This document shows, one piece after another, positions 45,530-57,054 of a stretch of 64,000 nucleotides of DNA. How positions within the stretch are numbered: position 1 is the first letter of the stretch; each line of letters begins with the position of its first letter. The notes beneath the pieces were generated by a model that saw only the letters and a program-made list of their open reading frames with translations, was not told where the DNA came from and did not search any database. The stretch is from Narthecium ossifragum (taxonomy: Eukaryota > Streptophyta > Magnoliopsida > Dioscoreales > Nartheciaceae). A program made the position numbers and the translations under genes. The stretch is from NCBI GenBank assembly GCA_963920575.1, contig OY986965.1, positions 11,422,290 through 11,486,289 of the forward strand, read 5' to 3'.

Positions 45530-46593
45530 ACGGCTCGATTACCGGGAAAACACTAATTAAAACCGTTAATCTCACTAAATACCTTTAATTGCTGCAACGC
45601 AGCCCATCCTTAGAAAATTCATATCAAATTATAGGAAAATTAGAAAATTATTAAATCAGTTGGGTCTGAAAGTAGACTCAAAGATCTACAACTCTCATGT
45701 TCCTTAGAAATCAAGATCAGGCACGCACAGACCGGACAATACGCCGTAAACCGACTGTTCTTCAAGAATAGAGAAACCGGAAAAATCCGAGTTTAAACAT
45801 GCTAAACTCCTACAAAAAACTCAATCAAATCATATGAAACTTAACACAAAAATTAAGCTAAGCAAGAGGCACACAACAACACCAAGAACACCTAGATCTA
45901 TCGGCTAGATTAAGATAAAACCCCTAAACTAACTCAAGTAGGTAGAAACCTACCAGAAACACAAACCTCGGCTGAATCCCCGTTGTACGAGCACCAAACT
46001 GGCTTCAAACCAAGCCAAGGATCTTCCTCTCGCTACCATGAATCCAATGAGCCCTCAAGCACTCAAAATGATGGTCGGAGGAGGGAGAACGGAGGGGAAG
46101 AAGGTGGCTACCGGAAACAAGGGAAACAGGGCCGCGGGAAGAAGAAGGAAGAAGGAGAAGGAAGAAGAAGGAAGAAGAAGGAGAAAGAAAAGCCAGGGAA
46201 GGGGAAGAAGAAAAGGATAAGGGAGAGAAAAGAAGAAAAAGTCTTCACTCCCTCTGACAGTGGAGAGCGACGGCCAACGGCGGCCGTCCTCTCAGAATTA
46301 CACCGCCATGACTTTCTGGCACTGGAAGATCGATCTCCTTAGCAAGGAAGATCGATCTCCTTCGCCCAGAAACTCAAACTTGGGTTAAAACACAAGCCCA
46401 AGCTCGGATCTTCCGATCCCGAGTCCACCTAACCATTCTAATCAAACACTAACACAAACATGGTCAGTGTGTGCACACGTGAGTGTGAAACAAACCGACA
46501 ATGTGTAATTTACCAACTTGCCCTTGCAGTCCACAACGAGCCACGGCCTCGACCCAAACGGTCGACTCAGGAGTAGAGGGACAAGTCCTCACA
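45530..46593 (-). mobile_element. LTR-like fragment (TGTGAGGACTTG family) with GATCGATC pair
   Basis: On the minus strand it begins TGTGAGGACTTGTCCCTC at 46593 and follows the order of the element at 14232: GGTAAATTACAC, GTGTGCACACAC, TTAGGTGGACTCGGGATCGGAAG, then GATCGATC at 46350 and 46328 (22 bp apart). A purine-rich GC block comes next (46060-46260). No matching 3' end is visible before the Athila remnant, so it is truncated or its border is lost. Confidence 0.6.
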
Positions 46594-46684
46594 CAACAAG
46601 TTGGAAAACAGAATGGCTTGGTGGTTGACTAACCCCGAGATCATCTACCATAAGCTGTTTATATCCAGCCGCATTTAGCTCACA
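46594..46684. other. Spacer before PMD gene end
   Basis: Short AT-rich spacer; may be the 3' region of the minus-strand PMD gene. Confidence 0.3.
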
Positions 46685-47333
46685 CTATTCCAGTGGCCTA
46701 CCAGCGATAGGGATGGCCAAAATGGCACCAACGTCTACCATGGTGATCGTCATCTCGCCACATGGGAAGTGAAAAGTGTTTGTTTTTAGATGCCACCTCT
46801 CAATAAATGCTGACACCATGGCACTGCTAATGCATGTATACGAGCATTCCCTGAGGCCTCCTAGACCGGCAATATCCACAAGCTGATTAAATTGAGTATT
46901 CAATGTCCTATCCCAGTTTAATGTGTTGGATCCGTGGGCATAGATCTTGAGAGGCTTCCTTTCCTGCAAGAATAAAAAAGGATAAAATTAACATCTCCAT
47001 GGGTTTAGTCAGATAGTTATAGGCAGCTAACTAAACTGTGTATACCTCTTCATGCCATATATGGTAGGCAACGTGACTCCTAAACTCGGTTAACACGGAC
47101 TTATCCACAGGCCCGCCGGGGAACGGGCCTTCATCCTCTGCTGCAGCGTTGGGGATAGGAGGGATACCACTGCAAGAGGGACCCTCATCCTCTGTTTCCT
47201 CATGGTCTTTGAAAATAACCCTTTCGGCCTCCTCTGCCTCATCACTTCTCTTACCATGTCGCTGCCGCGGTGAAGACGAAGAAGAGGATGCCTTTGATGA
47301 GGCCTTTGATATGTCGCGTGTAATAGGAGGCAT
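46685..47333 (-). CDS. Short plant mobile domain (PMD/MAIN-like) protein
   Basis: Two exons on the minus strand, 47333-47046 and 46963-46685, joined by an 82-bp GT-AG intron in phase 0, give 188 aa. Exon 1 is Ser/Glu-rich, with a basic stretch and then VLTEFRSHVAYHIWHEE. Exon 2 continues with LKIYAHGSNTLNW, LRECSYTCISSAMVSAFIERWH and TNTFHFPCGEMTITMVDV.AIL.IPIAGRPLE. These are the opening motifs of the PMD domain found in MAIN-type proteins and in plant transposons. A full PMD is about twice as long; here it stops right after IAGRPLE, so the gene is truncated or 3' exons are lost. Host (MAIN-like) versus transposon origin cannot be decided. Confidence 0.6.
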
Positions 47334-47369
47334 TTGGCTACTACAAACAACACACATCAGTTATCAGTT

Positions 47370-47870
47370 AAGGCGTTATCAAAGCTTAATGTATCATAAT
47401 TGGTGGTATGATACCGACGGAAGCACAAAGAAAATGGTATATAAGTACCGAAACATAGCATAAACATAAACAAAAGAAACGGTATCAAACTACTGATGGG
47501 AAAACAACAGAAATGGTATCAAACTATCGAATGCAAACCACCGATCCATGTAAAACTACAATGTTCACATGGCATTGATGAAAGCTACAAGGAAATGGTA
47601 TATCAGCACCGAAACATAATCATACACATCGGTATACAAATACCGATTAGCATCAAAAGCAACCGGCATTAGAATACCGGCTTTAGAATACCGTCGGTAT
47701 AACACTTCTGATGTATATAAACTTGGATCGGAAGTAAACACCCGAACGTAAAGCAAACCAACCGGGATTAGATTATCGATTTGGAGGGAAAAAATTGGAA
47801 CGGAAGTAAACACCTGGATTTAAACCAAACCAACCGGGATTAGACTACCGCTTCGGGGGAAACAAAAAAG
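47370..47870. repeat. Cluster of GGTAT / ATACCG half-palindromes beside the PMD gene
   Basis: Within 500 bp upstream of the minus-strand PMD gene, motifs GGTAT(A/C) and TACCG/ATACCG occur about fifteen times. Examples are AATGGTATATAAGTACCGAAACATA, repeated at about 47434 and 47596, and CATCGGTATACAAATACCG near 47628. AACCAACCGGGATTAGA(T/C)TA occurs twice, at about 47756 and 47826. It may be the degenerate sub-terminal repeat region of a transposon that carried the PMD gene. Confidence 0.5.
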
Positions 47871-48209
47871 GGAAAAAGGGTTTTTGACTAATGATCCATA
47901 ATGGGGGATGAAGATCGGCTCATCGGTTTAAATTGATAAAAATAACATCTAAATCCATGCAATGTAGGTCATAAAACGTACAACAAAAGAAAACGTGGGT
48001 TTGAGCGGATTTATAAGAAGAACCTGTTTTCTCGGACCGGAAATTACAGACTAATAGCATGCTTGTTTCAAGACCATGAACAAATCTTTGGCCCAAGCAC
48101 TACGGTGGAATCCGCCATCAAACACCTTCTTCTTACCCACAAGGCGTAATTAAACTGCCAAAATTAGCGCATTGGTATTCAGTATCAAGTGGGTCTCAAC
48201 TTAAGCAAT
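47871..48209. other. Spacer
   Basis: No gene supported. The right end may include the start of the broken PYRB copy, but homology there is too weak to call. Confidence 0.3.
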
Positions 48210-49330
<1,121 letters not shown>

Positions 49331-49729
49331 TGTTGGTTTATAACTAGTCGCCTATGATGGCTAAACTCACTGACTAAATAAAATGGCTAAACCCACTTAA
49401 CATCATAATTGAATGGTTTAGAAACGGTTATGAAAACCGTTTGGTTTATACGGTTTAGAAACCGCTGGTCAGGGATCAAAAGAGAAGGAGAACTCTTCCA
49501 TTCGAGTGATCTTCTAAGGGAACTCTGAAGAGAACTGATAAGCCGACTGAGAAGTAGACAGTGAAAGAGAAGAACAATTTGGAACTTGGGCTGTGGATCG
49601 ACGATCACTGTTCTAGTAACAAGATCGCCTGAATCACGTAAGATAGATTAAAAGATCCGTTCATCGAAGGCTAACGAGTAAGTCTTCTTCCATCTATTGA
49701 TTCATAGATGAATCATGTATTTTTCTACA
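49331..49729 (+). repeat. Copia 5' LTR
   Basis: 399 bp, TGTTGGTTTATAAC...TTTTTCTACA. Contains an inverted GGTTTAGAAACGGTT/AAACCGTTTGG-like region about 100 bp in, which could form part of the U3 promoter. Differs from the 3' LTR by about seven substitutions by eye and no length change. Confidence 0.96.
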
Positions 49730-49730
49730 T

Positions 49731-49742
49731 TGGTATCAGAGC
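49731..49742 (+). promoter_or_regulatory. Copia primer-binding site
   Basis: TGGTATCAGAGC, one base after the 5' LTR, is complementary to the 3' end of plant initiator methionine tRNA, the usual Copia primer. Confidence 0.93.
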
Positions 49743-50759
49743 TATTAGATCTGTTTTCGTGGATCTGTATTGTTTTTTCTCCTCTCCGTCGATGTCGAAT
49801 TTGATCCGTGGCAAGAAGGAGAAATGGGAATTTAAGTTGGTGGAATGGTACATACCGGGATTGACTATGGTTGAAGAAGAGTTTTTTCTTTTTCACCGCC
49901 TTCATCCTCCGATCCTGCGACGCCCAAATTTTTTTTCCCCGGTGCTTGACGGCGTCGAAGGTCTTGAGTATGGCCGCGGCATCCGACGACGATAGAGGCG
50001 AGGGCATCACGGTTGGCGTGGATGCGCAAGGCTCCCTCCATAGACAGGAGCCGCTGCCGGATCTCGTTGAGATGGGGCTCTGGGAACCAGGGTGCGGTCG
50101 ATGTGGCCAGCCCCACTTCGATCTGGGCTTGGATCCATGGGATCTGACTCTCGTGTCGACCACCGTGCTGGCTCCCTTCCATTCTCCCCTGTCATTGAGA
50201 TCATGGCAGAGAGATGTCGAGGCCGAGGTCGGGGCTTCACCTTCTACGTCGAGACCGCGGTTGATGTGGCCGGCGACGGAGGCTGGATCTCGTGGAGCCA
50301 CGACTCGGGAGAGTTGCTTCGCCGCCACGACCCGGGAGCTTCTTCACACAAGAATTTTCTTCCCCAAACCCCGGGTCTCTTCTTGATCGAGATCTCTGAG
50401 TGAGATCTGTTTTTTTCTCTTTGGGGTTGGTACTTGGTGCTATTAAAGAGGCATGTGACATCAGCGAAGGTTGAGACAAATTGAGTTTGACTATTTTGAC
50501 TTAGAGCAACTCTTGATATCCACTGCGCCTAAAGTGATGAGAAAAAACTCTCCCGGTCGAATGGTTCTAGAAAGAACAACGGTTGAGAGAACTCGAAAGG
50601 GTCAGAGAAGAAACCAGTGAGGAAGACAGTGGAGAGATTCAGTGTTTAAGAAGAACTAAGAGTGAAGGGACTTGTGCTGCGGATTAAAGATCCTTGTTCT
50701 TGTAACAGGATCATCTGGATCACGTGAAACAGATCTGATTGAAGATCTAGGCTAACGAA
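49743..50759 (+). other. Copia leader with a second, LTR-like segment before gag
   Basis: About 1 kb of leader. 49900-50400 is GC-rich and open on both strands but unlike any protein I know. At about 50600-50757 the text (AGGAAGACAGTG, TTCTTGTAACAGGATC, GGATCACGTGAAACAGAT, GGCTAACGA) parallels the last 200 bp of the element's own LTR in order (AGTAGACAGTG, TTCTAGTAACAAGATC, GAATCACGTAAGATAGAT, GGCTAACGA), with clear divergence. It looks like a relic of a related LTR inside the leader. Confidence 0.6.
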
Positions 50760-52655
50760 ATGGCTGCAACAAAGAGCATTATCACTGATTTGAATCTGGG
50801 GGACAAACTGAATGAGAAAAACTATGACATATGGCATAGGAAAACTCAGTATCTCCTGGAAGAACAGGATATGCTGGAAACTATAACACAACCTATGGTT
50901 GAACCTGAGCAAGGCACAACTGCTCAGCATCGGCGCAATCTAGAACTCTATCAAGCTTATAGGCGCAAGGATAGAGTTTCTCGTATATTGATGCTGAGCA
51001 GCATGAGAAATGACTTGATGCTTCATTTTGAAAAGCATCGTTCAGCCATGGCTGTTTGGGATGCTGTTAAAGTCCAGTATGGAGGAACCTCTACTACTCG
51101 ACTTTGTCAGTTAACCCTCAATTTCGACAGGTACAAGAAGCGCCAGCATCATTCGATGAGGCAGCATCTGACAATCATGTCGAATATGATCAGTGAATTG
51201 AGGATTGCTGGACATGAAATGACTGACGAACAACAAGTCCAAGCAGTAATCCGTACTTTGCCTGGTTCTTGGGAGCATATGAAGACTAATCTTACTCATA
51301 ATGACAACATCAAGACTTTTGAGGATGTTGCACATCATGTCGAGTTAGAAGAAGATCGTCTTCATGCTGAGAAACCTATTGATGAAGCTTTTATGACTGA
51401 ATCCTCATCGCGAAAGGCTTCGGGCTTTAAACGCAAACGAGGTAAAGGTAAAAGTTTCAAAGGTAAAGGCAAAGTGGATGGACTAGGTCCAAAGAATGAC
51501 AAGCGCAAGAGAGGCAAACGTGGTGGTCAAAAAAACAAGAAGGGCAAGAATTGCTTTAACTGTGGCGAGCTGGGACACTTCGCTCGTGAATGCACTGAGC
51601 TGAAGGTACTATATGCTATGCCTACTCCCTCTAACTTATTTGTTAGTAGTTGTTTGATGTTGGCTGAAACTGTTCCTTTCTGGACTGTAGACTCAGCAGC
51701 AACAGACCATATAGCAAGGGATAGAACCACCTTCGTGGAATTTCGTCGATTACCGAAGGGAAGTAGACGCATATACATGGGGAATAATGCTTCCGCTGAA
51801 GTGCATGGGATAGGTACCTACAAGCTAGTGCTGCGGGGTGGTCGCACTCTATATCTTCATGATGTGCTTTACGCTCCAGAAGTTCGACGAAATTTGGTTT
51901 CTATGCTTGTTCTTTTGAAATTAGGATTTCGTGTTATGTTTATGGACAACTCTGTTAAGGTGTTTCTAGACAATGTTTACTATGGTTGTGGTTTTGTATT
52001 AGATGGTTTTATGGTGATGGACACCGTACCTGTTGATGTAATAGACAATGCTACCGTTTATGTTGTTGGTAATTCTAGTATTGTTGTAGATGATCTTCTA
52101 TGGCATGCTAGATTAGGACATATTGGGCAGGATCGACTTAATAGGTTAGCTAGAGAAGGCCTATTAGGCTCACTAGCTAAAGTCGATTTACCAACTTGTG
52201 AGCATTGTCTTCCTGGAAAATCAACAAGATTACCATTTGGCAAAGCCAAAAGAGCCACAACACCATTGCAATTAATCCATTCTGACATCTGTGGCCCAAT
52301 GAATGTGAGGGCTAGGCATGGAGCTTTCTATTTCATCACATTTATAGATGATTTCCCAAGATTTGGACATGTTTATTTGATCTCTCACAAGTCTGAAGCA
52401 TTAGATTGCTTCATACGTTATACTAGGGTGGTTGAGAATCAGTTAAACACAAATATCAAATCTCTTAGGACTGATCGAGGTCGTGAATATCTATCTGATC
52501 AATTTAAATGTTTTTGTGATGAAAAGGGCATAGCTAGCCAGCTAACTATTCCTTATACTCCACAACAAAATGGAGTAGCAGAAAGAAGGAATAGAACCCT
52601 ATTAGACATGGTTAGGTCAATGATGGCACAAGCTAATTTGCCTATTTCCTTTTAG
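50760..52655 (+). pseudogene. Copia gag, protease and integrase (open to the first stop)
   Basis: 631 codons open from ATG. Residues about 1-240 are gag (ILMLSSMRNDLM, LTLNFDRYK region). A Lys/Arg-rich linker leads to a CCHC zinc knuckle with C265, C268, H273 and C278. The protease active site is D311-S-A (WTVDSAATDH), where DSG is more usual. The GAG-pre-integrase HHCC region has WHARLGH and CEHCLPGK. The integrase core has D509 (SDICGP), D572 (RTDRGREY) and E608 (VAERRNR), spaced 63 and 36. The frame ends at TAG 52653-52655, where a Trp is expected (LPISF followed by GDAL), consistent with TGG to TAG. Until that stop the frame is remarkably clean. Confidence 0.93.
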
Positions 52656-54288
52656 GGAGATGCATTATTAACTGCTGCCTATATATACTTAATCATGCGC
52701 CCTCTAAAACTGTATCCTCCACCCCATATGAATTATGGAATGACGAAAAGCCTAATTTAGGTAATTTGCATCCTTGGGGTTGTGCAGCTTATGTACGCAT
52801 AATTTCTCACCAATATGAAAAACTTGGTCCTAGGGGGAAGAAGTGTATCTTTATAAGATACTCAGATCATTCCAAAGGATTTGTTTTTCTGGGTGAAGAA
52901 AATGATGGGAGAATTACAGAAATTGAGTCACGAGATGTTATTTTCCTAGAAAAGAAATTCCCTAAACGATGAGAGATTATTGAGGATCTTCATCTTTATG
53001 AAGTGGAGGATCTAACTGATAAAGCACCCAACCAACTAGTTGAGGAAGAAATTCCTAAACAAGTAGCGATTAGTGGGAGCAATGATATCACTTCTATGGA
53101 GCATGATCATGATCAATCTCAACCTCGTAGGAGTATCCGTGAAAAGATTTCTCGTTGTTGATTTGAGATTGAGGGGGAAGCTTTTATGGTTGCTCCACAG
53201 GATGAAAAGGAACCTAAAACTATTCAAGCAGCTCTTTCTAGTCCTAAAGCTGAGGAATGGATTAAAGCTATGGAGGAGGAAATGGAGTCTATGAAAACCA
53301 ATCAAGTTTGGGAATTAGTAGACTTACCATCATGACGTAAATCAATTGGGAACAAATGGGTTCTTAAGATTAAACGCAAGGCGGATGGGACTATTGATAA
53401 ATACAAGGCTCGACTAGTGGCCAAAGGCTATACCCAAAAGGAGAGAATTGATTATGAAGAAACCTTCTCACCCGTAGTAAGGATTGCTTCAATTCGCCTC
53501 ATCTTAGCTATTGTCACTCAAATGGACTTAGACCTTTACCAAATGGACGTTAAAACTGCATTTCTTAATGGAGAACTAGATGAAGAGATATATATGGATC
53601 AACCTGTAGGTTTTGAATCTAAAGGTAGTGAGCGCAAAGTTTGCAAGCTTAAAAGATTCATATATGGTCTCAAACAAGCATCTAGACAATGGAACCACAA
53701 ATTTCATCAAGCTATTCTAATGGATAAGTTTGCAATGATGGAAGAGGACCATTGTGTATATGTGAAACGTTCAAAGAATGGTTTCGTCATTTTGTCCTTA
53801 TATGTTGATGACATTTTATTAGCTGGAAATGATAAGGAATTGATTGAACACACTAAGAAGTAGTTATCATCAAATTTCGAGATGAAAGACGTGGGTGAAG
53901 CTAGCTTTGTGCTGGGTGTGAAAATTCTAAGGGATCGCTCTAGAAGACTCTTGGGTTTATCTCAAGAGACTTACATCAAAAAGATGTTAGAGCGTTTTTT
54001 CACATGCACAATTGCAAGCCGATGAACACACCAGTTGAAAGAAACTCGAGCTTAAGTATAGACATGTGTCCTAAGACTCTAGAAGAAAAACAGAGAATGT
54101 ACCTTATTCCAGTGTTGTCGGTAGTTTGATGTATGATATCATTATGTTAGAGACATGGTTACACAAAAGGAGGTGATCCTGAAACACATTTCTACAAAAA
54201 AAATATGGTTGCTGATCCTTTCACCAAGCCAATAGCTAGAGATTCATTTGTTGGACATGTAAAATCTCTAGGTTTGTATAGAATGTGA
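52656..54288 (+). pseudogene. Copia reverse transcriptase / RNase H, broken
   Basis: Continues the polyprotein with a 2-bp frame change in a TA run near 52685. It is interrupted by stops at 52970, 53159, 53333 and 53861 and another frame change near 54000. RT motifs are KWVLKIK, KARLVAKGYTQ, YEETFSPV, QMDVKTAFLNG, YGLKQ and the catalytic YVDD at 53801-53812. Near 54150 the text jumps from the VGSLMY motif to the last residues of pol (VADPFTKPI, LGLYRM), so most of RNase H is deleted. The stops at 52653 and 53861 stand where Trp is expected and the one at 53159 where Arg is expected, matching C/G-to-T/A transitions. Confidence 0.9.
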
Positions 54289-55466
54289 ATGTTATTTGAT
54301 CTGGTCAAATGGTTCACTTGAAGTACCTTACAGTTAATTTGAATGAAATTTGTTTTTTGCCTTATGAGTGGTAAAATTCATTCAAATTATTTTTGGATGT
54401 CTTACTGTAAGTGACAAGTAGTACAGTTTGATATTGTAAGTCGATAGACGAAGATTGGTTCACTCACACGAACAATCACCTCTGGCGCTTAGAGAGTGAG
54501 CAGAGATGAGACGATTTGAACTAATTGCTTTGAAAGCGACTTTAGGCGCAGTGGGAGTAAATTTAGTTTAAATTTAAGTCGCCTTGATTAAAACCAAGAT
54601 GAGATTCTAAAAGAATCGACATGGATAATATCCCACTATCCATGAATTTATCAATTGAAGCCAAGTGTGAAATTTTTATCTGGCGTTGTAGATAGTGAGC
54701 AAATAGAAATTTCAAGTTTGACGCCCGAGTTAGTTTGGCGACAAGACTAAAACTTGTATGGTGTTATTACTTGAGAAGAGCAATGACATACACTCTTTAT
54801 CTTAGTAAAAGAAAAGAGAAGCTCCACCGTAACATGCATTTCATACTGCATGTGCTTGCCGACCTATTAGGAAGTATAGAATGGTTCCCTGCTTCTATAC
54901 TGTGTGAGTCCTGGAGATCTTAATTTAGATCTCAAATGTTACCCTTTGTAACTTTTGACAATATCACAAAGTGAAAGGATTAATGCTTGCTACTTTAGAG
55001 TGTTACCTATGATTATGAGTTGATTCGATCTAAAGGAGCACTACTGGGAAAGCGAATTAATTCTGATCCTAATGATATCATGGCAAAGGAAAGAGCAAAT
55101 TTAGTTTTACACCTGTTACTTATATTCTCCGGCCGGACAATAATGTCACTTGAAAAAGGAGGACATGATTGTGAATATTTGTAATAAGAGAGTAACGAGT
55201 ATTGGACTTCTGAGGGATCTAGTCATACTCGGTTATGTGTAGCTAAAAATGTTTGGGGTACTAAAGTACATGTTTCAATTATATTTTACTTCGTCAATAT
55301 GGTTGATGTCTCCTTTAAGACCTTAACTGGTTTCTATATTGGAGCTCCCATCATTTGTGTGCTTTCAGGTCGCACGGCCCATTTTTCTGTATGAATGGAT
55401 TCTTAAAAAATCCAAGTTCTGCCTACACTACTGGATAGATCCAACTCTTCATCGGCGAGTGGGAGA
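54289..55466 (+). other. Copia 3' untranslated region and polypurine tract
   Basis: About 1.2 kb after the pol end with no coding signature. It includes CTCTGGCGCTTAGAGAGTGAG-like phrases repeated near 54480 and 54680 (the GGCG...TAG..AGTGAGCA motif). It ends in the purine tract ahead of the 3' LTR. A relic of GGCGCAGTGGG near 54545 echoes CACTGCGCC near 50520 in the leader. Confidence 0.6.
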
Positions 55467-55865
55467 TGTTGGTTTATAACTAGTCGCCTATGATGGCTAA
55501 ACCCACTGACTAAATAAACTGGCTAAACCCACTTAACATCATAACTGAATGGTTTAGAAACGGTTATGAAAACCGTTTGGTTTATACGGTTTAGAAACCG
55601 CTGGTCAGGGATCAAAAGAGAAGGAGAACTCTTCCATTCGAGTGATCTTCTAAAGGAACTCTGAAGAGAACTGATAAGCCGACTGAGAAGTAGACAGTGA
55701 AAGAGAAGAACAATTTGGAACTTGGGCTATGGATCGACGATCACTGTTCTAGTAACAAGATCGCTTGAATCACGTAAGACAGATTAAAAGATCCGTTCAT
55801 CGAAGGCTAACGAGTAAGTCTTCTTCCATCTATTGATTCATAGATGAATCATGTATTTTTCTACA
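55467..55865 (+). repeat. Copia 3' LTR
   Basis: 399 bp, TGTTGGTTTATAAC...TTTTTCTACA, followed by GCCTT. Same length as the 5' LTR. Confidence 0.96.
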
Positions 55866-55981
55866 GCCTTGATGGTCCTTGATGGAAAATCACACAAATG
55901 GTCCTCAAGTTTTACTATATTCTTTATGCACACTTGGGAAATCGCACACATGGTTCTCAAGTTTTACTCTTTTCCTTGCAG

Positions 55982-56230
55982 GCTCTTTTGGATGTGTACA
56001 CCATTGAAAGGGAACTAGGGAGATTGGATGGAATTAGATTGGCCTTGGTTGGGGATCTTGCTAATGGTAGGACTGTCAGATCATTGGCTTACCTGATTGC
56101 CAAGTATCAGAACATAAAGATTTACTCAATTTCAGATCGCTATATTTCACATTTTCGCTATATATCAGAACATAAAGATTTACTCAAGATTCAGATTCCT
56201 CCAAAACCTCATGGATGCACATTCCAGTGA
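55982..56230 (+). pseudogene. Aspartate carbamoyltransferase (PYRB) pseudogene, right part
   Basis: Begins after a TTCCTTGCAG splice acceptor with ALLDVYTIERELGRLDGI, ALVGDLANGRTVRSLAYLIAKYQN and IKIY, the ATCase segment that directly follows the HPTQ exon at 48774. After IKIY the match stops. Instead a local duplication (TATCAGAACATAAAGATT at 56105 and about 56164) gives meaningless residues up to a stop at 56228-56230. The upstream intron end also has a small duplication (TCAAGTTTTACT at about 55904 and 55957). No later ATCase exon is present. Confidence 0.88.
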
Positions 56231-57054
56231 ACAAAACAACATGACCTCCAGACATTCATTTATGTTACATTCGGCCGGCCGGAGTCATTTATTGTTTCAT
56301 ATCCTAATTAACTGAACAACATTAAAACGGGGGCCCTGATGCGTACATGCAGATGACGGGGAATTGGGAACAACTTTCTTGCAGTAATAGTTTACACAGA
56401 TTAAAAATCTTCAGTTGCTCTCAAGGCAGCAGTCAGATCTGATTAATTGGTTTGGCTTATACATTAAACTTCACAATAGTAATCAGATCTCAAATCCAAA
56501 TAGAAGAAGAATGATTAAACCATTTGTGAAAGATACAAGGAGAAATAATAGCTGCTTGCAGCTCTATATCTCAACAAGGCAGGGTGCAAAAGTCACTCGA
56601 GAAAACCTGCTCAATCTTTAAAACACATTCAAAGATGTCTTTTTGTTTGTTTGTTTTATGATAACATAGCCAGATAGCCACCCGAAAACTAATGATAACA
56701 TAGATCACCAAAAAAGCAAATATGAAAACAATCTACCAGTTAATTTAATAGTTATTGTGAAACTTAAATAGGAAATTATTCAAAACCCAAAGGCAAACCA
56801 TCTCTAGTGTAATTATATCAGTCCGGCATCTCAAAAGCAGATCCAGATACCAGAAAAGAGCTCCAAGAAGCAAGTTTCTTGGAGAAGGACAGAATGTCCA
56901 TTCATTTTGACTGACTCGGTGGAGGTCGCGTCATGTAACTTCTGGTGCTAAAGAACATTCAACTCGAATTTGCCTGCAAGTTCACTAATCGCGTTTCTCC
57001 TTGCACTGCTGAAAGCTGAGGCTCCATGAGGTTTAAGCTGATATTATAACTGCT
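56231..57054. other. Spacer and UBP14-like 3' region
   Basis: AT-rich, no gene supported. The last 200-300 bases are likely the 3' untranslated region of the minus-strand gene ending at 57055. Confidence 0.4.

Larger units (their letters stand above)
49331..55865 (+). mobile_element. Ty1/Copia LTR retrotransposon with TSD GCCTT, degenerate
   Basis: A 6535-bp element bounded by two 399-bp LTRs (TGTTGG...CTACA) and a perfect GCCTT duplication (49326-49330, 55866-55870). A primer-binding site TGGTATCAGAGC (initiator Met tRNA) starts at 49731, and a purine tract GAGTGGGAGA lies just before the 3' LTR. Gag and pol order (gag-protease-integrase-RT-RNase H) is Copia. The LTRs differ at about seven positions by eye, implying modest age. 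The pol frame is broken by five in-frame stops, at least two frameshifts and a large deletion in RNase H, so it is non-autonomous now. It lies within an intron of the PYRB pseudogene, in the same orientation. Confidence 0.96.

Noticed and set aside
49702..50403. Frames of 171 (plus) and 208 (minus) codons in the Copia leader
   Set aside because: Opposing frames in one GC-rich stretch, no similarity I recognise, located in an LTR-element leader before gag.
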